From Sindora glabra (taxonomy: Eukaryota; Streptophyta; Magnoliopsida; Fabales; Fabaceae), in assembly GCA_020226215.1 (NCBI GenBank), contig CM035236.1:47491057-47555056 (forward strand): a stretch of 64,000 nt of DNA, in the 5' to 3' direction. The translations under genes were made by a program, and so were the position numbers. How positions within the stretch are numbered: the stretch's first letter is position 1; every line of letters starts with the position of its first letter. Under the pieces are notes generated by a model, which saw only the letters and a list, made by a program, of their open reading frames with translations, made no database searches and was not told the DNA's origin. Positions 60,936 to 64,000 of the stretch are shown one piece after another.

Positions 60936-61847
60936 ATTTATATAGTTTCATATGCAAATGGGATGTTATGAATGATGATTGAGATCCATTATGATTTTGT
61001 TGCAATGTACATGATATGATGACCTTATGACATAAGGAACATGCATGTTTGATTGTCAATATTGATGAATGCAGAAGATCATTTGTGAAGATGAAGATTC
61101 TAATAAAAATGGTTATGTTAGATTACATTAATTCTAATGAATTGTTGTTGTGGTGAATTTGCCAACTGTTAGAGGGTCAGTAAGTTGTTTAATTAGCAAT
61201 TATGATTTATTTATACTAGAATGTTCATACACTAAGCACATGCCCACTCTCCTATATGTTATGTCATTATAGATTTTGAGATGAAGATTCACCATTACTT
61301 TTAAATAGAGCATCCAAAAGTCTATCTAGTTTGGCTTAGCCAACATTAGTAATGTATAATAGATATTTATAGGCTATCAACTATATAGAATAAAAAGGAT
61401 AGCAAGTTAGCAACTATGCTTAAATTTTATGCTAACCCTAAAATTATATTTCTTTTCAATTAATAATACCATTCTCCTTGTAATTATATGATAGGTTTTT
61501 TAGACCTTCCATGAATATAAGATAGGTAGATTACAAATATGGTTCATGTTGGTAAAAATAGAAAATGAATTTCACATGGATCATGATGTATACTTTTCGC
61601 TAATAAGTAAAAATAATTCATTATAAATTTCTTACACCTCTTGAATGATCTTCATCAAAATAATATTTTCAATAAATATATGTAATTAATTTCCTTTTTA
61701 GAATGCTCAACATCAAAAAGAATTTTGTTCTTAAAATAAATTTATACTTATTTTTAACTCATGAAATCTGTATGAAACTTGTGTATTGCACAGCCTATAC
61801 CCTAACCATCCATGCTCCTTGGAAACACATGGCAGTCTCTTGTATCC

Positions 61848-61920
61848 ACCCTTCATGCCCAATCACCCCCCCAGCCACTCCACTTCCCTCCCCCACTCCA
61901 ATCCCCTCTTCACCCCTCCC
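61848..61920. repeat. C-rich pyrimidine tract
   Basis: Runs such as caccccccc, cctcccccactcc and cacccctccc appear in otherwise AT-rich DNA. They generate two overlapping proline/serine frames that I do not regard as genes. Confidence 0.85.
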
Positions 61921-61985
61921 AAAAAAAAAAATTTGTTAATTTTTCAATCTTTTCCGTCCCTTTTCTCTGTATTAACACATTTTAT

Positions 61986-63067
61986 TTATAACTTAGATCC
62001 AAGTATTAGTAAATAGTATTAATATAATATATTTTTATTATAAAAATATTTAAATAAGTTAAATATTTAGTTTAATAATATTTTCATTTTTAACTCCAAT
62101 TATTTTATAATTTAAGCATTATCTCCCTTCTTTTTATTTGTTCAACTACTTATTTTTATTTTTTTTGTTTACAACTCAAATATTAATACCTCTAATTAAA
62201 TAATATGGATATAATACGGAATATTCTATTTCTATTATAAAACATTTTAAATAAGTTAAAACTTTAATGCAAAAAGTATTAATTGAATTATTTTACCATA
62301 TATTCTATTTTTGATAAAATACTAGGTAATTTAAATTAAATTTATTTATTTCAATTTTATAAATATTTTCTTCATATCAGTTTGGAATTATGTTTCGAAT
62401 TAAATATATGTTAATTAGATTTTTGTCAAGGCTTCATTACTCATATTAAATTATTAAATGTTAAAAAAATGTTATTTACAAATTTAATTATATGATTGTA
62501 ATATAAACATGATAAATTAAATTTCTATGCTTTTATATTAATTTTCTATTATTATGAACATATTAATTTTTATTAATAAAAATTAATAGGTATCTATGCA
62601 AAGGTTTAGGTCAAATACTAAAATTATAAAATAGGCATCCTTCAACTAATATAATAAAGTATTATAAATATGCTTTTGATATATTTTATTATAAAATTAT
62701 CTTATGTAAATTAAAATTTCAAAATTAATTGAATTATATAATTATATTTTTTATTTTTCTCCCTTATTACTTTACAATTTATACATTGTTCCTCTTCATT
62801 TTATTTACTCTATTATATGTTTTTTTCTTTTTTTTTATATGCACCTCTGTTATTTACAACTCAAAGACTAATATCAATAAGTAGTGTAAATATAACATAA
62901 TGTATTTTCTTTTTATAATAAAAATATTTTAACTATGTTAGAGATTTAACTTAATTGGATTTTCTACTTAACTACATTTTCTATTTCTAATTCTTATTTC
63001 TTACAACTCATACATTATTTCTCTTTTTATTAATATGCTCAATTGCATATTTTTTATTTTGCATATT

Positions 63068-63099
<32 letters not shown>

Positions 63100-63725
63100 C
63101 ACTACTAAATAGGATAGATACAAAATGATATATTTTAATTTTATTAGAAAATTATTTTATACAGGTAAAAGATTTAATTTAAATGAATTACTTAATAACA
63201 TTTTTTTATTTTTAATTCTCATTACTAGTTTATTGTTCAAACACTGTTTCTTTTCTTTTTATTTATTTTATCACACGCATATTTCTCTTTTTTGAAGTCC
63301 ACTCGTTTTGTTTATATCTCAAATGTTAACACCACTAACTAAATAAAATGGATATAACACAGTATGTTTTAGGTCTATTATAAAATATTGTAACAAGTTA
63401 AAACTTTAATGGTGAAAGTATTTATCAAATTATTTATTTAATCAAATATTTTATTTTTAATAAAAATATTTGATAATTTAAAACAAAATTATTTATTTAA
63501 ATTTAGTAAATATTTTCTTCATATTAATTCTAAATTAATATATTTCAAATTAAATGCACATTAATTAGATTTTTATCAAAACTTTACAATTCATTCTAAA
63601 TTATCCGATGTTGAAAATTTGTTATTTGTATAATTAATTATATAGTTGCAAAATAAATATGATAAATTAAATTTCAATATTTTATATAATATTTTCTATT
63701 TATTATATACATATTATTTTAATAT
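61986..63725 (+). repeat. complex tandem repeat with long and short units
   Basis: The phrase ttacaactcaaatattaata and a following ...ggatataacac...tctattataaaa... block recur at about 61988, 62169, 62856, 63100 and 63311. Two long units (62169-62575 and 63311-63724) align over about 410 bp. The others are shorter. All are AT-rich and non-coding. Confidence 0.7.
63073..63099. repeat. (TA)n tract
   Basis: 27 bases of alternating TA within the tandem array. Confidence 0.95.
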
Positions 63726-63799
63726 TAAAAAAATGCATCGTGCCAACGCTAGCATCATGTAAGCCACCCCTCAATACAATAAATATGAATAAAATGCCT

Positions 63800-63804
<5 letters not shown>

Positions 63805-63877
<73 letters not shown>
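63805..63877. repeat. (AT)n microsatellite
   Basis: About 73 bases of uninterrupted AT dinucleotide; the open frame running through it is an artefact. Confidence 0.98.
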
Positions 63878-63880
<3 letters not shown>

Positions 63881-64000
63881 AAACAATAACCGCGGACCAC
63901 AATTTAAGAATAAATAACTTCTTAATGTTCAAAGCATGATATTTCTAAACCATGAAATAAAAATGCAAAGCATCTATTTCTAAATCATCCCTCAATCATC

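Larger units (their letters stand above)
58050..61595 (+). repeat. degenerate gypsy-like LTR (probable 3' LTR)
   Basis: The phrase aaaaatgcccctacacctc with aaacccattttggcctcac (58440-58480) is followed by a pyrimidine-rich leader, as in the solo LTR at 27520-27640. The end phrase catgttggtaaaaatagaaaatgaatttcacatggatcatgatgta (61540-61590) parallels those at 29335 and 54345. It is longer than the solo LTR, so later insertions are likely. No target duplication was identified. Confidence 0.35.

Noticed and set aside
61703..62016. Two overlapping proline/serine-rich frames
   Set aside because: Generated by the C-rich tract; no start context or homology.
63703..63900. 65-codon minus-strand frame
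   Set aside because: Microsatellite artefact running through the (AT)n at 63805-63877.

Overview
This window is AT-rich nuclear DNA from a flowering plant, most likely a eudicot. The evidence is nested Ty1/copia retrotransposons primed by initiator methionine tRNA, two Sirevirus-like elements with envelope-like third reading frames, gypsy-type LTR debris, a plant hAT transposase relic, a pentatricopeptide-repeat (PPR) pseudogene and a captured piece of the plant proteasome gene RPT2. I see no intact host protein-coding gene, no rRNA or tRNA gene and no CRISPR array. Nearly all coding-like sequence is decayed transposon.

Layout. 1-12177: a truncated plus-strand Sirevirus-like copia (RT and RNase H, envelope-like region, polypurine tract, 3' LTR). 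Its 3' LTR is split by a complete minus-strand copia element at 4576-11368, with 5-bp target duplications GTGTC and a decayed gag-pol. 12178-19191: non-coding, with two diverged direct repeats, two long imperfect palindromes and two (TA)n tracts. 19192-30692: a second plus-strand Sirevirus-like element with both LTRs and a decayed gag-pol. A gypsy-like solo LTR (about 27262-29335) sits exactly between its polypurine tract and 3' LTR. 30693-39768: low-copy intergenic DNA with foldback elements, an inverted pair of related AT-rich elements and short tandem duplications. 39769-48339: a minus-strand LTR element with about 300-bp LTRs, PBS and PPT but no recognisable gag-pol. It carries an RPT2 first-exon fragment and is interrupted by a hAT transposon (about 42137-47718). 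48340-50000: host flank holding a PPR pseudogene. 50000-64000: degenerate LTR-retrotransposon debris, repeated near-palindromic motifs, a C-rich tract, a complex tandem repeat and a terminal (TA)n tract.

How it fits together. The window is a stratified record of insertions: element into element (copia into Sirevirus LTR, gypsy-like LTR into Sirevirus, hAT into LTR element), with host-gene material carried inside one of them. The two observations most worth following are the RPT2 capture and a series of four hairpins in the 5' leader of the 4576-11368 copia. Their stems differ in sequence while their apical loops are nearly identical.
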